Source: Devosia faecipullorum
Lineage (GTDB): Bacteria; Pseudomonadota; Alphaproteobacteria; Rhizobiales; Devosiaceae
Assembly: GCF_015158295.1 (NCBI RefSeq)
Contig: NZ_JACDXV010000003.1
Coordinates: 62,001-126,000, forward strand
DNA: 64,000 nucleotides
Reading direction: 5' to 3'
The translations under genes were made by a program, and so were the position numbers. Shown here piece after piece: positions 63,288 through 64,000 of the stretch. Positions within the stretch are counted from its first letter, which is position 1. Each line of letters opens with the position of its first letter. The notes beneath the pieces were generated by a model that worked only from the letters and a program-made list of their open reading frames with translations, did not search any database and had not been told where the DNA came from.

Positions 63288-64000
63288 ATGATCCGTTCTG
63301 TTACCGGTGCGGCGCTGACCGCGACCCTGCTTGCCGCCTTGTCGGCCCCCGCAATGGCCCATTCGAGCTTTTTGGTGCAGGAGGCCGAAATCGGCGCGTC
63401 CTTCCGGGCGGCACTGCGCGTGCCCCATGGCTGCGGCGCGGAGGCCACCCACACGATCCGCATCCAGATTCCCGAAGGGTTCTATGCGGTCAAGCCGATG
63501 CCCAAGGCCGGCTGGACGCTCGAGACCCTGACCGGCCCCTATCAGCATATTTATCGCAATCATGGCGAAGAGGTGAGCCAGGGCGTCACCGAAATCATCT
63601 GGTCGGGCGGCGATCTGGCCAGCGATTTCTACGATGAATTCGTCTTTGTCGGCACCTTTGCCGATCGGCTGGAGCCGGGCGACATGTATTTCCCGGCCAT
63701 CCAGGAATGCGCCAATGGCCAGGAGGCCTGGACCGATATCGGCGGCAATGGCGAGATGCCGGCGCCGAAAGTGCGGCTGGTCGCGGGCGCACAACACGCT
63801 CATGATGACCATCACCAAGACGCGCCCACGAACGCCGTCACCGTCGGCGACATCGCCATTTCCGGGGCCTTCACCCGCGCCACCCTGCCCAATGCGCCGG
63901 TGGCCGGCGGCTTCCTGACACTGACCAATAATGGCAGCGCGGACGACGTGCTGGTCTCGGCCAGTTCGGACGTGGCCAAGGAGACCCAGATCCATGAAAT
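63288..64000 (+). CDS. YcnI-type copper protein with a PCuAC-like second domain, 3' end beyond window
   Basis: At least 237 residues, cut by the window edge. A signal peptide (MIRSVTGAALTATLLAALSAPAMA) leaves a mature protein that starts with histidine (HSSFLV), a copper-binding feature of DUF1775/YcnI proteins. YcnI continues to about residue 165 (EVSQGVTEIIWSGGDL...FPAIQEC). A His-rich linker (HAHDDHHQD) leads into the start of a PCuAC-type domain (AFTRATLPNAPVAGGFLTLTNNG). It probably handles periplasmic Cu(I) delivery or resistance. Confidence 0.88.
   Translation, partial: MIRSVTGAALTATLLAALSAPAMAHSSFLVQEAEIGASFRAALRVPHGCGAEATHTIRIQIPEGFYAVKPMPKAGWTLETLTGPYQHIYRNHGEEVSQGVTEIIWSGGDLASDFYDEFVFVGTFADRLEPGDMYFPAIQECANGQEAWTDIGGNGEMPAPKVRLVAGAQHAHDDHHQDAPTNAVTVGDIAISGAFTRATLPNAPVAGGFLTLTNNGSADDVLVSASSDVAKETQIHE

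Overview
The window is high-GC bacterial chromosome with densely packed, mostly operonic genes. The gene set points to an alphaproteobacterium, most likely Hyphomicrobiales (a Devosia-like organism is my guess, at low confidence): MmcB, a membrane-bound ferritin MbfA with an Irr-type operator at its start, a RutR-type regulator beside a reductive pyrimidine pathway, a PutA without a DNA-binding domain next to an Lrp-type regulator, and very many ABC importers. No phage genome, CRISPR array, rRNA operon or complete insertion sequence was seen.

Layout. 1-5.0 kb: the end of an M24-family hydrolase gene and a complete Liv-type branched-chain amino acid/amide ABC importer. 5.1-9.1 kb: putA and a divergent Lrp-type regulator. 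9.1-10.8 kb: a second M24-family protein with degenerate metal ligands, plus its own Lrp-type regulator. 11.1-17.3 kb: a cassette (FadR-type GntR regulator, polar amino acid-type ABC importer, enolase-superfamily dehydratase, SDR dehydrogenase) flanked by two degenerate copies of a tRNA-Gly 3' end. 17.4-18.5 kb: YjbR-like protein and MsrA. 18.7-25.3 kb: a tripartite tricarboxylate transporter (TctCBA) facing a DctB/DctD-like two-component system. A near-consensus sigma-54 promoter precedes tctC, with two tandem palindromes behind it. 25.4-33.2 kb: a CUT1-type sugar ABC importer with two Gfo/Idh/MocA oxidoreductases and a divergent LysR regulator. 33.2-37.8 kb: a large FAD/Fe-S 2-hydroxyacid dehydrogenase, an SH3 protein and a D-2-hydroxyacid dehydrogenase.

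38-50 kb is mixed housekeeping: RbfA and TruB, MmcB, two tandem paralogous MFS permeases, an RlpA-like protein, a 1-Cys peroxiredoxin, a CreA-like lipoprotein, a polar amino acid permease and binding protein without an ATPase, a YegP-type protein, a beta-CASP metallo-beta-lactamase protein, and an isolated phage-tail-like protein (DUF2793 plus S74 chaperone).

50.5-61.7 kb is a reductive pyrimidine catabolism locus: RutR-like regulator, omega-aminotransferase, (methyl)malonate semialdehyde dehydrogenase, N-carbamoyl-beta-alanine amidohydrolase, dihydropyrimidinase and an NMT1-type ABC importer. It lacks the first-step dihydropyrimidine dehydrogenase. A DUF559 nuclease-like gene framed by 37-bp inverted repeats sits inside the operon. 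61.7-64 kb holds MbfA, a small membrane protein and a YcnI-type copper protein that runs off the window.

The most interesting structures are the tRNA-Gly-flanked cassette, the complete sigma-54 circuit for the citrate-type transporter, and the DUF559 unit. Start codons were chosen by ribosome-binding-site fit and often differ from the longest open frame. All functions are inferred from recognised motifs and context; no database search was run.
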